Shown one piece after another: positions 1 through 12,279 of a stretch of 64,000 nucleotides of DNA. Below the pieces are notes generated by a model. That model did no database searches and was not told the origin of the DNA. It saw only the letters and a program-made list of their open reading frames with translations. This DNA comes from Diorhabda sublineata. Its lineage: Eukaryota > Arthropoda > Insecta > Coleoptera > Chrysomelidae. The stretch lies in NCBI RefSeq assembly GCF_026230105.1, contig NC_079477.1, positions 18,791,001 to 18,855,000 on the forward strand. Reading direction: 5' to 3'. The position numbers and the translations under genes are program-made. Numbering within the stretch: the first letter of the stretch is position 1; every line of letters starts with the position of its first letter.

Positions 1-1222
1 AGAATACGACATGCAATATGAAGACGTTTAAAGAAAAATCCACGACGCTCGCTAGCATTCACATTGCTAATTGGTTAGAATTCATATATATTTTGTATTG
101 CTAGACAAAAACTCTTCCGAAATTTATAAAAATCGGCCGAACAGAACCGAACTTACTGGCACTTTTTCATAACAAAGTTTCCATTTTTCCCCATCTTTTC
201 TCTGAAGAAATAGACTAAAATTTGTGAAATCAAAAATGAGCAGAATTTGTTGAAAAACTCGATTATAGTATATAAAGTGACAACTAATTGAGTAAATTTT
301 AAAAAATTTAGGTTTTTTAATTTTATATTTTCAAAAACGCCCTCTAGCGGTAGACCTAAAATTCTGAAAAGAATTTCCATGTATTTTTCGGGGCCACTTT
401 TGTTATATTTTTTTTCCTTACAAGCTGTAATATAATTTTTTCCTGAGATATGGCCCACAGTCGTTCATAGTTGCCACCCGTTACAATATCAGGCTAATTA
501 GAGGACTGTTCTATTGCCAAAAAAATTAATCAAAACAAATCTTCAAAAAATTGTTGGGTTTTGGAAATAAAATAAATTTTAAAAAATAAACGAGGAATTC
601 TGAAAATAAACTATAATGATACCCAAAATGAAAAAGAGTATCATACAAAATTTTATTGTAATAAAGTCTAAACTAATTCACCTTTTTCAGATAAGCAATG
701 TCCGCTTTACAGAGATAATATTATATCTCATATACGAGTATTTGGATTATTTTTCCCTAGAGATTTAAAGCCATGTCGCGAAATCTTTTATTTTACAGAA
801 ATACAAAGAAAAACATTATTTGGACATGAATCATCTAAAAAAATCATTTGGAGATAAATGAGGTGTTCTAGGAGTTCACTCAACCGCACCTACCAAAAAA
901 ATTGTTCTTTTATTAAAAGTATTTTCCAAATAATTTTGAACTCCGCATTTATTATAATTATAAGTGGGTTGTGTATGAACTGATCTATCTGCATAAGTAT
1001 TAATTAATTAAATATTTGTTGATGTGAGAGGGGAGGGAATTTCTCTTCTTTCATTGTGTACATTTTTTTTTAAATTACAAAAAATCAGTTTATGCCATAA
1101 ATTAAAAATAAGTTAACAGAAGCAAGCTAACGACAAATCCTCACACCCACTTTTCTACTATAGTCTTATGAACTGGGATGCGAATTCAACGAAACAGTTA
1201 GGCTTACAATAATCGCCAGTGA
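1..1222. other. A+T-rich non-coding stretch
   Basis: I see no supported gene here. If the exon at 1544-1797 belongs to a gene that continues to the left of the window, this stretch is probably part of its last intron. Open frames present are short, A+T-driven and match nothing I recognise. Confidence 0.5.
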
Positions 1223-1390
1223 ACACACTGTTTACACTACCACTGCACCAACAGGCATAATTATACTGTCTGACGCGCGTTTCTATAACCAAGTTCACCT
1301 TCAATCCCTGAAGACGATAACTTGGTTTTCAAAACGCGTGTCAGATAGTGTAATTATGACTGTTAGTGTAGTGATAGTGTAAACAGTGGG
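1223..1390. repeat. Foldback (inverted-repeat) element, about 168 bp
   Basis: Two arms of about 73 bp, 1223-1295 and 1319-1390, are imperfect reverse complements. Both contain an ACTGTTTACACTA-like block, a TAATTAYACTRTCTGACRCGCG block and AACCAAGTT beside a loop of about 23 bp. One arm of the same family recurs alone near 9391. The structure fits a small foldback or MITE; I see no coding capacity. Confidence 0.8.
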
Positions 1391-1543
1391 TTCGGTATGT
1401 ATATCACCAACGGTTCCAAAAATTCCAACTTAGCAACGATTTCACATTGAAATCCTATGAGCAACATATTTTCCAATACTGTAATATTTGCATATATGTT
1501 TTGGAAGTAATCATGCAATTTTTTATTTATTTCTTGTTTTCAG

Positions 1544-1797
1544 AAAGTGAGGCTTTATTAAATGTCGAACCATTAAAAGATTTAGGTAGTACCATTTTGG
1601 AAGACATAGGAAGCGCACCTTCTACTTCTGGGATACTAACCTCTGAAAATATAGATGCTAGTCAAACTGTTTTAGACGATGTGGTATTAAATAATGCCGA
1701 ATTACTACTTCTACAGTCAGATGGTGACAAAAACTTACCTTTGCCTGGATTTAGTCAGACATTTCAGTCACCCCCTCCAGGACCTCCTCCCCTATAA
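1544..1797 (+). CDS. Terminal coding exon of an unrecognised gene
   Basis: A good acceptor (pyrimidine tract, then TTTTCAG) ends at 1543. From there a frame of about 84 residues runs to TAA at 1795-1797. It needs one base from the preceding exon, so it enters in a split codon. The peptide is acidic and rich in Leu, Ser and Asp, and ends in a proline-rich tail (PPPGPPPL). This composition resembles the tail of a nuclear or transcription-related protein, but I do not recognise the family. Earlier exons would lie to the left of the window. An AATAAA at 2287-2292 could be its polyadenylation signal, with a 3' UTR of about 0.5 kb. The open frame extending upstream to 1447 is probably intron, because it crosses the acceptor without any sign of conservation. 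Confidence 0.6.
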
Positions 1798-4700
1798 ACA
1801 CGTAAAACATAGAATAATGTTTCATTATTGTCAGATTCGAACAAAACTTGAAATATTCATTTTTATTGTGATGATCCAAGGATTGGATTATGAACATATG
1901 GTGACACATGTTGAGACTATATCCACAAAATTACTGCGAAAATTACCCTACACATTTCAAGAACGAAACCATATAGTTATTATTTCCACTAGCTCACTGC
2001 TATATTTAGAACAAAAATAATAAGAAACTAGGAGTTCAAGAGAAAATCGTTTCTTTTTTCTTGCAGATTATTAAATAGTATTGTAGGAACTTATGTAAAC
2101 TCATCTATTGTGGTACTGTGATGTGTAGGTGGCACTCAAATGACGGAAGAAAAACTCATGAACCATTGTTGACGATCAAATCATATTTTTCCCATCGATT
2201 AAAGGGTTCGTTCAAAATTTTTAGGACTTCATGTGTCCATATGATTTATAACAAATGTGGAATCTATTGACAATCCTACAATGAGAAATAAATCTGTATA
2301 CTCTGCATTATGAATTTCGAATCATGATTCTATTTGGTTTGTTTTTTAACAACGTTCAATATTATCAATAATATTTCTTCACATTCAAATCGATGAAAAT
2401 TATATTCTCTCATTTATTTACATTTCTTACCAAAGTTACGCAAGTAATTTGGAGAAGGCCAGAAGAGCTACTTTTCTAAATAAATATTGGGGAACAAGGA
2501 GACTAATTTACGTACTGATCCAATTTGGAGGTCAATATGGAATTTGTGATTGTGGATGGTGCCTAATTGACATGAAAATGATATCATGAAATATTTGTTC
2601 AATAGCTTACCATAACATTTTCATTTCTTTTTATTTATAACTCTAATGAAACCATAAATATTTACAGATGAGAATCATTTTCAAGAATTCGCCTACTTCT
2701 AGACCTGACCTATAACTTATAAATAAATTACTCATTTATACATTTCATTGTATAATTTAGATAAGTTGAAGTGGATTTTTCTCTTATGTCTACATCTAAA
2801 AATTATTTTTTTTTTTGCATTGTCCATTTTTTGTTTTATGATTTATATAAACAAAGTTGAATCAGTATATTATACATAAACATCAAATATGGTTGGTGGC
2901 AAAATTCTACGGAGCTGTTTTATTTATTTATTTCTAATTATTCAATTATTGTTATGTAACCAACTATTAGACATTTTTCTGTAAATTTTATAGAATCTTC
3001 TCTTTTTTTGTCCAGGTAATATATTATCCCAAAGTACTTTTAGGAAATCAGTGATACAATTTCAGAAGGAAAAGTAAAGAACACACTTCATATGTGCTTA
3101 TTATTTTAATTATCCAACAACCAAATATATAATAAAAAAAAAAGAAATAATATATTTAATATTGTTGTGAAGTATTTTTTTTGTACTAATAATACACATA
3201 TTAATGATTTTTATTCATTTTTGTTTATTATTTATATTATTATTAGCGCTTCTTTTTACTGCAAAAGGTATCAGTCGATTTAGATCTGAATTAATGGTTG
3301 CTTTTTGTACATTAAGATTATGGACAGTTTGTACAGAATGTACGAGTTTATAACCAACTTCAGTATTTCATTTTTAAAATCACCCTCACATTCTGAGGCC
3401 TAAACCGTATTATCTGGAGTACTATAATTCCATATAAATCCTTCAAAATTATCTCCTTCATTTGTTTTTCCGTGTAATATATTTGCTGCCACATGAAATT
3501 TTAGGAAAGTTTAAGCCTTGGCGAATACAATATGAGTAAACCAACATTTTTTATGAGGTTTTATTCCATACTAGCTTATGAAACCAAAGCTTTCTAGAAG
3601 TAAGCATTGTTTTATAAACCACTGGAATAATAATTTTCCACCAAGCATTCCGCATCTTCAAACATTCTTAAGTCGGAGATAATGTTTAAATTTCATTGAT
3701 GTACATTAATACCCCGAGTTAGTAGTGGTGAAATCTTGTTGCTTCTGTTAATCTGGTAGATACGTACCAGGTTAAATATTTTACAAAAATCAAAAAGTTT
3801 ATTTGCACTATCGTGAACGTCTACATTGATACGATTCAATACTGTATTCATCTAAATAACTTTTTAATTGGCGCATTTTACATGATTTAGAAGTGTGTAG
3901 AAATGGGTTTATTAGCCTATTGTTAAAATTTGGATACACTCCAATGCAAACTATTTTTGTAGATCTATAATCTAATAATAATTAAAGTTCCCAGGCGGAT
4001 TAACTCTTTCTCACTGCTCCAACAATAATCGTCATATTCGTCATATTTATCGTCATATTTCAAACAAGTAAGAAACTACTTTCTTCGTGAATTGTTAAAA
4101 CCAGTATGGAGACCCATTCAGGAATTGTTGACTATATTGTGAATAGGCCAGTTTACGATTCTCACGTGTAACTACCGCGTCCATAATGTCGACACGTATA
4201 TTGGCGACCATTACCTCTTTGACGCTCCATTGAATTATAGCGAAACGAAGGCAGACAATTTGTGTTTTCTGGATATGGTCTGACATGAAGTATTTATGTA
4301 TTTATGTCAAACAATCATTTATTAGTACATTTATTGAGTTCGAACTGGCATTAATGAAATAATATTTTGAATTTATTTTTTTTTACTTTTTATTTCATTT
4401 GTTTTTATAAATATTTGTTAATTGGCCTTTGTTAACCTACAAAAAAATTTTATTATTTACAGGAGAGAGATTGCTAAAAAATTATTAAAAGTATGGTTTT
4501 TATTTAGGTTGATGGTAACGAATTTAATTTACATATACTGTAAAATTTTTTTATCGGAATTTGTTAAAAGATCGAATATATCAAAGTAAACTTGGAATTT
4601 TGGTCAAAACTTCAATATATGAAAAAAAGCTGCATTGGGTCTTCTGTCCTCTGATACAAATAATTTCAGTTAGATTTTGATTAGTTTTTCAATGTGCGAC

Positions 4701-5835
4701 AATTTCAAAAAATTCCTAATAAAATATATAATGCTTCTACCAAATTCTCTACTGTAAAAAACTATAAAACTTGAAATCAAAGGCCAATGATAGACTTTCT
4801 AATAATGAGATTTAATTCGAAAATTAATATTTGATCTGAAATTTAAAAAAAAACCTAACCTTAGAACATTTTCGCGGTTGGAAAATTCCCATCTGTTGAA
4901 AGTCTCATTTTTTATTATTTTTTCAAGTTGTTGAAAGATCTAAACAAATAATTTCTAGCCATTCCTTTTTCAAATGAGGCCAGCTGCACGTGAAGTTTGT
5001 ATTTATAAAATTTAAACAATGTTACAATTTAATAACATCAAAAATTAAATTTTAAAAATAGATCCAAAATAAGTAAGTTTGATCTGTATCATTGTTCAAA
5101 GTAATTAGATTATATTTCGAAAGCAAAGAAGATATCTAACAGAAGCTACTTGTCTTAATTTGATAACTTGATATATTAATAAGGCTATATTTTTCACTTG
5201 AGCAACTTGAACTATGATATCTAATGGCTCTATTAGTCATTAAATACAAATTTTTCTGCAAAAGTACAACTCTATTTTCCACTGGGCATTTAAACTATTA
5301 ACGAGATGTATGATACTACATATGTGACTTTGAATCAAAACATTTAATGACTAAAAAACATTGTAAAGAGAAAAATTCTGGTTCAAATTCCACAATCACA
5401 ATAATGGTTTTAAAATAAAACCTCAAAGTGTCGTTCGCTAAATGAATACCCCGAAAGTGGTGTGGCTACAAATTTTATTTCTTCATATCTTTTCTCAAGA
5501 TGCTAACAAATAATTCAATATTTTTGAAACAACAAAATTACATACCATGAATATAATGAATATGTAAGTCATTATATTCATCTGTGCAAATTGGTTGGTA
5601 ACTTTTAAACGCTTTATATTAGTACAATAATTAGATGTTTGGAAAAAAATCCTTGAAATGTATTAAACAAAAAATTAAGATTTTTTCAATATCTATGAAA
5701 AATTGTTTACAATTTTAATCTTTTAATTATTTACTCAATTTTATTAGTATGAAATATAAATTGACCAAGTCGTAGACGAATTATTTTATTATAATATATT
5801 CATATTCAGTAAAATAATAATGAACGAAACACATA
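1798..5835. other. Gene-free A+T-rich region
   Basis: It begins with the likely 3' UTR of the exon ending at 1797. After that I find only short open frames without recognisable similarity, including one at 4095-4286 (-). No RNA gene, element with clear termini or conserved block was recognised. Confidence 0.5.
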
Positions 5836-6187
5836 TTGTTTAAAAAGGTGAAAGATTATTTTCTAGTCAAATCCCAAAATGAAAATTTGAAAGCCAAAAT
5901 AATAATTTACAGCTCATTTAATGAAACTATTTTATCTAAACTTTTAAACAAGCTGCAAAATTAGAGCCATAATTGTTATTTTTCAGTCATTTTAGACCAC
6001 AATGATGATTTTTGTTTAAAAAGGCGAAACATTATTTTCTAGTCAAATCCCAATATGAACATTTGAAAGCCAAAATAATAATTTACAGCTCATTTAATGA
6101 AACTATTTTATCTAAAATTTTAAACAGGCTGCAAAATTAGAGCCATAATTGTTATTTTTCAGTCATTTTAGACCACAATGGTGATTT
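5836..6187. repeat. Tandem duplication, 2 x 176 bp
   Basis: The block that starts TTGTTTAAAAAGG at 5836 starts again at 6012. The second copy differs at only a handful of positions (for example AAAGGTG versus AAAGGCG, and ACAAGCTGC versus ACAGGCTGC). The high identity implies a recent local duplication. No coding content. Confidence 0.9.
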
Positions 6188-6441
6188 TTCTGTTGAGCTC
6201 AACTCATGACAAAAAATCCAAGTTTGCAATAATTTTTTTATTAGCATAAATTTTGAACAATCTGCTCTGTATATCCAATAATAGTATTGGTTTTTGTGTA
6301 ATTTTCTTTTACCTTTTCAAGTGTCAAATGAAGATTTCGATCCCTCTTATTCTCAATTCTTCCACTGTCTTCTTTTTCTCAGTTCCTTAATTCATATGTT
6401 CATAGCATTTCAGCCGTATGTTGCAAATTTTATTCTAGGTT

Positions 6442-6811
6442 CTTGTTTTGTTACTATTCTAATTTCTTTGATTTAATTCTTGTCACATGTAGTTTTCCTT
6501 GCTAGTTTTCTCATGGGTTTTAATTCCTCTACGATTCATTTGCTTTCTAAGCTGTCCATGTCATTTCTTTATATTTTGATTTTCTTGTATGTTTTATTTG
6601 TTCCATTTCAGATTGTTCTATTTTTGTAGCCTTGTTTTGTTACTATTCTAATTTCTTTGATTTAATTCTAGTTTTCCCTGCTATTCTTCTCAGGGGTTTT
6701 AATTCCACTACTATTCACTTGCTTTTTAAGCTGTCCATGTCATTTCTTTATATTTTGATTTTCGTGTATAATGTTTTATTTGTTCCATTTCAGTTTGTTC
6801 TATTTTTGTAG
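6442..6811. repeat. Tandem duplication, about 189 + 181 bp
   Basis: Two adjacent copies start CTTGTTTTGTTACTATTCT at 6442 and 6631, and both end near TTTTTGTAG. The second copy has lost a short block after GATTTAATTCT. They are more diverged than the duplication at 5836. The T-rich strand has no recognisable coding potential. Confidence 0.85.
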
Positions 6812-7379
6812 ACTATACTCAATTTTTATATTCAATTTGTGTATCCAGATGTTTTTATACTCTTGACTTTCTTATCCATGTTTATTATAAGAAATAATAG
6901 GCTTAAACTGTCCCATTGCTTTATACTTTTGTACATTAGAAAGTACTGTTAAAGTACTGTTTTTATTCTTATTCTAATGACCTTGTCAAAGATAATTTCA
7001 AATTGTAAACACCAGGATTAACTCAAAATGCAATAATTCGAAATTATAGTTTGCCGTTCCTCAAACAACTACTTTCCTGGACAATCCGCGACGAATATTG
7101 GATTATATCTCCTCCGAAGAAAGTAATGTTTATCAACCTTTCTGTCAGTTCGCTTTAGAAACTTAGTGGCTGTTACGCCACTCCGAAGAAACGTAAAAAC
7201 GGCGAAACTAATCAGCAGTTACAATCCTCTCCTTGCTGTTGCGAGCCTTTAGTATGTTGACATCAACAAAAAAGTCGATGAACATCACTTCAAAAGGTGA
7301 CAAATAACAAAGGAAACAAATTAAGTCACTTATAAAGTAAATAATTTGATAATAATAAACAAATTCTTCAAAAAGATCA

Positions 7380-8110
7380 AGAAAATTTAGATGTAAGAAC
7401 AAAAAAGGGAGAATGGATCATGGATAAGTATTGATCACTACCTAGTCACAACAAAACTAAAAATCAAGGCAAACTAGAAGCGGAACATAAAATAAAAATT
7501 CAGAAATCGATAAAAATTAATAGAAAATTATAAACTACTACAGGAGACAACCACAAAGAAATCCAAGGATATGATGAGAATGAATGCAAGAAATAACACT
7601 CTAGAAGAGGAAGCAGAAATTATGACGAATAACTGAAAATATCATCATAATGACAGCTGAAAGTATATGTGGTAATACAATCATCGACAGAAACAGAAAA
7701 CAAAATGGTGGATAGAATAAATTGAAATTGAGAAGTATTTGGATAAATTGAAATTGAGAAGTATTTGACAATGGAAACTGTAGAATATCGATGAAAATGT
7801 AAAAAAGAAAGAACATGTAAATGAGCTAGATAAATAGTGCCATGGGAGGAGTTTGGGCGGAAAATGGAGGAAGCTTCAAAAGCAACACTAAAGCTATTTT
7901 ATAAAACTATAAAGAACCTAGAAAAAGAAAAACAATGTGAATAAAACAGTTGAAATGGATAGAAACCAATAAGCTAACATTGGATACATGCCTACAGTGA
8001 CAAGAGAGATAAATTAGAGATATACAGGAAGCATGATCAATAAACAAACGGAAAAGATTTAGACCTAAGTAAAAACCTGGGATCAAGATATAGCAGAAAT
8101 ATCGGAAAAT
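7380..8110 (+). mobile_element. LINE fragment (endonuclease end to RT spacer), decayed
   Basis: Around 7428 the plus strand reads a peptide like IDHYLVTTKLK, the conserved end of an APE-type LINE endonuclease. Near 7830-7920 a further stretch reads like EEFGRKMEEASKATLKLFYK, typical of the region between endonuclease and reverse transcriptase in RTE-like elements. Stops and frameshifts occur throughout. A 27-bp unit is repeated twice within it at about 7715-7766. It is a non-functional fragment. Confidence 0.65.
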
Positions 8111-9390
8111 AGGTTTCGATATATAACTTATCATTTTCATTAGCTGAAGTAAAATTGTTTACTTTCACAATCTGAACTTGGTTATTTAAACGTCCGCCAT
8201 GTTATTGGATTGTAATGGATAGTAATTCATACAATTGAAAAAAAAGACATATTTTTCTACGGCCATATATGAAATATCAACTTCATCTTTCAACGGGTAA
8301 AAATAAAATTATTATTATCACTTTTTTCTGTTAATTGAAATTGCAATTATTGTAGTATTTGTTTCTTTCATCCAAATATTTGTAACATTCTTGCAAATGT
8401 TGAAAACAGTGAATTAGTCGAGGCTTCCAAGGGAAACTAGAGAATTTCACCAATTTATATCAAAAATCATAATTAACACAATAACACCAAGACTTATTTT
8501 GAGTCTTTTATGTACTTCTCTCGTTTGTAACATAAGCTAAATAAAAGTTTTGGTTTCGCCTAATTATTATTTTAAGGAATATGTTTTTTAAAAATTGTAC
8601 ATTCTTCATGTCTGTTGCTGTTTTAAATTGCTCTATTGATTGTTGAACACTGCCTATTATATATTTTGTTATTGAATGAACCTTATTGCAGTATTTTTTA
8701 TTACATATCGATTTTCACATGTAAGATATTTTAATCAATTTTTGTTGGAATTATTTACGTTACAGTTTCACCAAGATTGATTTATTCTGTAAAGTCGCGT
8801 TAATCGAAATAACATGAGGTACTTTAACTTTCCATATATTAGAAATAAATTATTTACCAAATACAGTTACTTTAGTTACATTTCTGAAAGTGATGATGAA
8901 CAACAATTTTTTTCTTCTACTCATTGAAATTACAAGTGGTGCTTGAAATTAATAATAATGAAAACATTTTCATTTTTCACACTGTCTATTCAATATAAAG
9001 TACATTAGATTATTTTGTTTATTTTCCAAATATATTTAATATGTGATTTATATTGATTTATATATTCGACTTTTTCACTTAATAGTATTTTAGTAATTGG
9101 TAGATTTCAAGGAAAGTTAAATGTCATAACTGGAACTAGTGAAACCATAAATAAATAAGAATTCAACTTCTTCTCTCATGAACAGCGTGCGTATTAATTT
9201 GTGAGAGTGTTAAAAAATAACCAAAATCATCAAATTTAAATATTTTTACAAATTAAGAACTATATTTTTGTAGATTAAGGACTTACGAAAAGTTTCAATT
9301 CACAAAATAGATTATTTTTATTAAAAATCTCTTCATGCCCTGAAAATCAATAATCAATTATGCAAAATAGAAAAATCAAACCTAACACTA
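8111..9390. other. Gene-free A+T-rich region
   Basis: I recognise no gene or bounded element in this interval. Confidence 0.45.
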
Positions 9391-9442
9391 ACTGTTTACT
9401 ATAACCACTACACCAAAACTCACAATTACACTGTCTGACAGG
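9391..9442. repeat. Solo arm of the foldback family seen at 1223-1390
   Basis: ACTGTTTAC, a CACTACACCA-like block and AATTACACTGTCTGACA appear in the same order and orientation as in the left arm at 1223-1295. No matching right arm follows, so this is a truncated copy. Confidence 0.7.
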
Positions 9443-10053
9443 CTTTTACTTTCGGTTTAGTAGTGTGTTTCGTATTAATTCACAAATGCTTTCAAAAATT
9501 TGATAGTGGATTCAAACATATAAACTCACCTCACAGTTTTCACTCTTCGTACAAAACCCAATTGATGTGCTTCCTCCATTTTCCAGTAGTAACTGTTTAA
9601 ATGACTTCTTACACCATTAAAAATTATGCTTCTACATTTGCGTCCCAATTGATTCTATAGGATTTAATTAACAATCATCATCAATAGCTTGACAGGTCAG
9701 GTTGGATCAACGCTTTTCTCCTAGTGACATCAGTTTCCCTGTGCTTAACCTTTCCACTGCAAAATTCCTTTCAACACTTGCTATCCACCTTGACTTTTAT
9801 CGTCCTCTTCCTCGCTCTTTTAGAGATTTTGACATAAAGACCTTTTTTACTCGTTTCTTCGCTCAATATTTGCCACCCAGTTTAATGTGTCAATTTTAAT
9901 AAACTTCATGACGTCAAGATCTTTGTAACATTTATATATTTCAAAATTGTATCGTTGTCTCCAACAATTATTTACATTGGATACCTTCTAGAGTAGAATA
10001 TTTCGCTTAAAGTACGAAGATAGGCTACATCAGATTTCGTTAGTATCCAGTTC
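9443..10053. other. No supported gene
   Basis: One plus-strand open frame (9702-9899, 65 aa) matches nothing I know and has no start or splice context that supports it. Confidence 0.4.
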
Positions 10054-10290
10054 TCAGTGTAGGCAGACAAGAGGGTAAACCCTATTACACCCGAGTAGTT
10101 CGAGTGGTGCCTGCCGTGTGGAGGTGCAAGTGAATATTGATCTTAAACTGTAGGTTGTAGTGTTCGGGAACGTCGTGCCGTGGTAACTGATTCCACAGGT
10201 TTGAAGGGACCAAATCCTGAGCCGTAGGGCAAACCTTTTTTGTAAAAACAGCAGTCTGGATCTTTCCTGCATTAGAGCTATCCCACAAAA
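10054..10290 (-). mobile_element. LINE 3'-end fragment, jockey-like C-terminus
   Basis: The minus strand encodes a peptide containing NLWNQLPRH and PEHYNLQ-FK, the typical C-terminal tail of jockey-type reverse transcriptase ORFs. A related sequence, with the same GAGTGGTGCCTGYCGTGTGGAG block, occurs at the right edge of the window from 63540, so this is one repeat family. The frame is broken by a shift. Confidence 0.65.
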
Positions 10291-11025
10291 GAAGGTTTCA
10301 AGGTCAGTATTGATGGTAGAGATTCGTTGCTGCCTACGGATTTGGATGTTAGCCGAGTTAATTGCTAGCTATAAATCGAGTTTGCATTTTTGTCGAGTAT
10401 ATTGTTGATGTGAAGGAAAAAGAGTGTAAGTGACCAGATGCATACCTGAGTATTGTTGGATTTGTAAACTAATTTCAAATCTACTCTAATAACAATATTT
10501 TTAATGCTTTTATTTTATTGAACGATACTTGGTTTTTGTCCTCTTTTAAATTTTTATTTTGGAAAATTGTGATCTCACAAACAGATTCAACCTGTGACGA
10601 TTGATTAACTTTCTACTATCTTCCTTTCATAACCGTTAAGGTTATAGCTATAGCTATATCCTTAATTAAATTATTTTCCATATTGTATATCTGAATGTTA
10701 ATTTAGAAATTAATGAGGAAATGGAAACTGATCAGTTAATGCTAGATACAATGAAAAGAATCAGCCGCGATATACTTGCAAGTAGCATTCTTGATACCTA
10801 CAAAAGGAATATTTTGGTCGGATATTTCTAAACTATTAAAGAGAACATAAAGCTCATATTATTGATTCCAATTATGTGCAAATCGGAAACGTAAAATTGA
10901 GATATGTCATATGTTATTTTCGACGGGAGATTCTCGTGAATTTATGGTTCGACTATCATCAAAATCCGACAAAAGATAGAATAAATAATCTATTAATTTA
11001 ATAAGTAAGTCTTGGTGAGACGATG

Positions 11026-12279
11026 TATACAGGGTGATTATGAAATTATTTTTAATTTATGACATTTTATTTATATTAAGATTCCATAAAAATTTACATG
11101 TTACCTGTAACCCAAAATATGTTTGAATTAGTAAAGAATACCTCTGACATAAAATATCTTATGTATTTGAATTAATTTTAATAATAGCATTTTTATTAAT
11201 AATTTAATTTTCTTAATTGCAAATGTGATTCCTTGTATATGGCAAATCTTGTTTATGGGTGTGTGCTTCATTATTCGTTTCATCAAAATGATGATATATG
11301 CCCCTATTTATGAAAGTCATATATTTCTTGTTTCAAGATATTCAATGAATATACAATTAATTATTATTGAATAAATTAAAAAATGTTTATCCACACAAAA
11401 ATATCTTTGTCTGTTTTTGTAAAGCTTGAATTGACTTAGATTAATTCATGCACATTTATCAATTATTTTTAAAAAGTAATCCATTTTTATGATTTCGCGT
11501 TATTAAGATTTTTAAAATGTTCCTGAAAATTGGAGAGATGTATGATAGTAAAGACATAATGTCTTCATGATTTTCTTCCGTTAATGGTTTAGTGGTGGTG
11601 TACAATGGAAAGAATTTAATATTTCCATACATGTTTAGTCTTCCTCTCTTACGTGAAAGATCCAAAAAGTAGAATTTGGAATCATCTAAAGAAATATAGA
11701 ACATTTTATAAGGTTCATTGTTCAAGAATCTCATTCATTGAATTTGCAGCCAAGAGACAGATTCGCCTTTTGTTGAAATAAAATCCGGCTACGACATTCG
11801 TATTATCCAAAATGAATTTCTTCTTCTACACTTTAATATCAATTCGTAATAATGCTCAGGGTTGTATAAGTAACATGGTTTTCTCAAAAATTGAACTAAT
11901 TGAAAGTTCATCATCCATCATTTTTAATATTAGCAAGCAAATTTCATCCGAGTTCAACCGAAACATCCGAAAAATCAAATAAATTTGAATTCGTCCGATG
12001 CCACAAATTAAGTTCGACTGAAAGCTACTATGATCGAGGCCTAACGAGTACGTAGGATTAACAAAGGAGAATTGTTTTGAAATATTTTATGCAAAATGGA
12101 GAAATTCCCTATAATAAAAAATATTACACATATCTAAAGTTAGACTCTGATGAAAATTTCATATCGTGAATAACTCATAATTTTGTCTTCGAAGTAGTTT
12201 ATTTTTTTTTTCAGAAAAATCTATATGTCCGATGGCGTGCTGCTTACGATAGAAGTATATATTAAAATCACTCTGTATA
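11026..12279. mobile_element. Candidate terminal-inverted-repeat element, about 1.25 kb
   Basis: The left end reads TATACAGGGTGATT. The right end, reverse-complemented, reads TATACAGAGTGATT, so 13 of 14 bases match. TACAGGGTG-type ends are common in insect mariner-like and other TIR transposons. Inside, 11459-11734 (-) is a 91-codon open frame including PLTEENHEDIMSLLSYI, which looks like a piece of a multicopy transposon protein, but I cannot name the family. A chance pairing of two unrelated ends is possible. Confidence 0.45.

Noticed and set aside
153..458. 101-codon minus-strand frame at the left edge
   Set aside because: Composition is A+T-driven, with no family resemblance or splice context.
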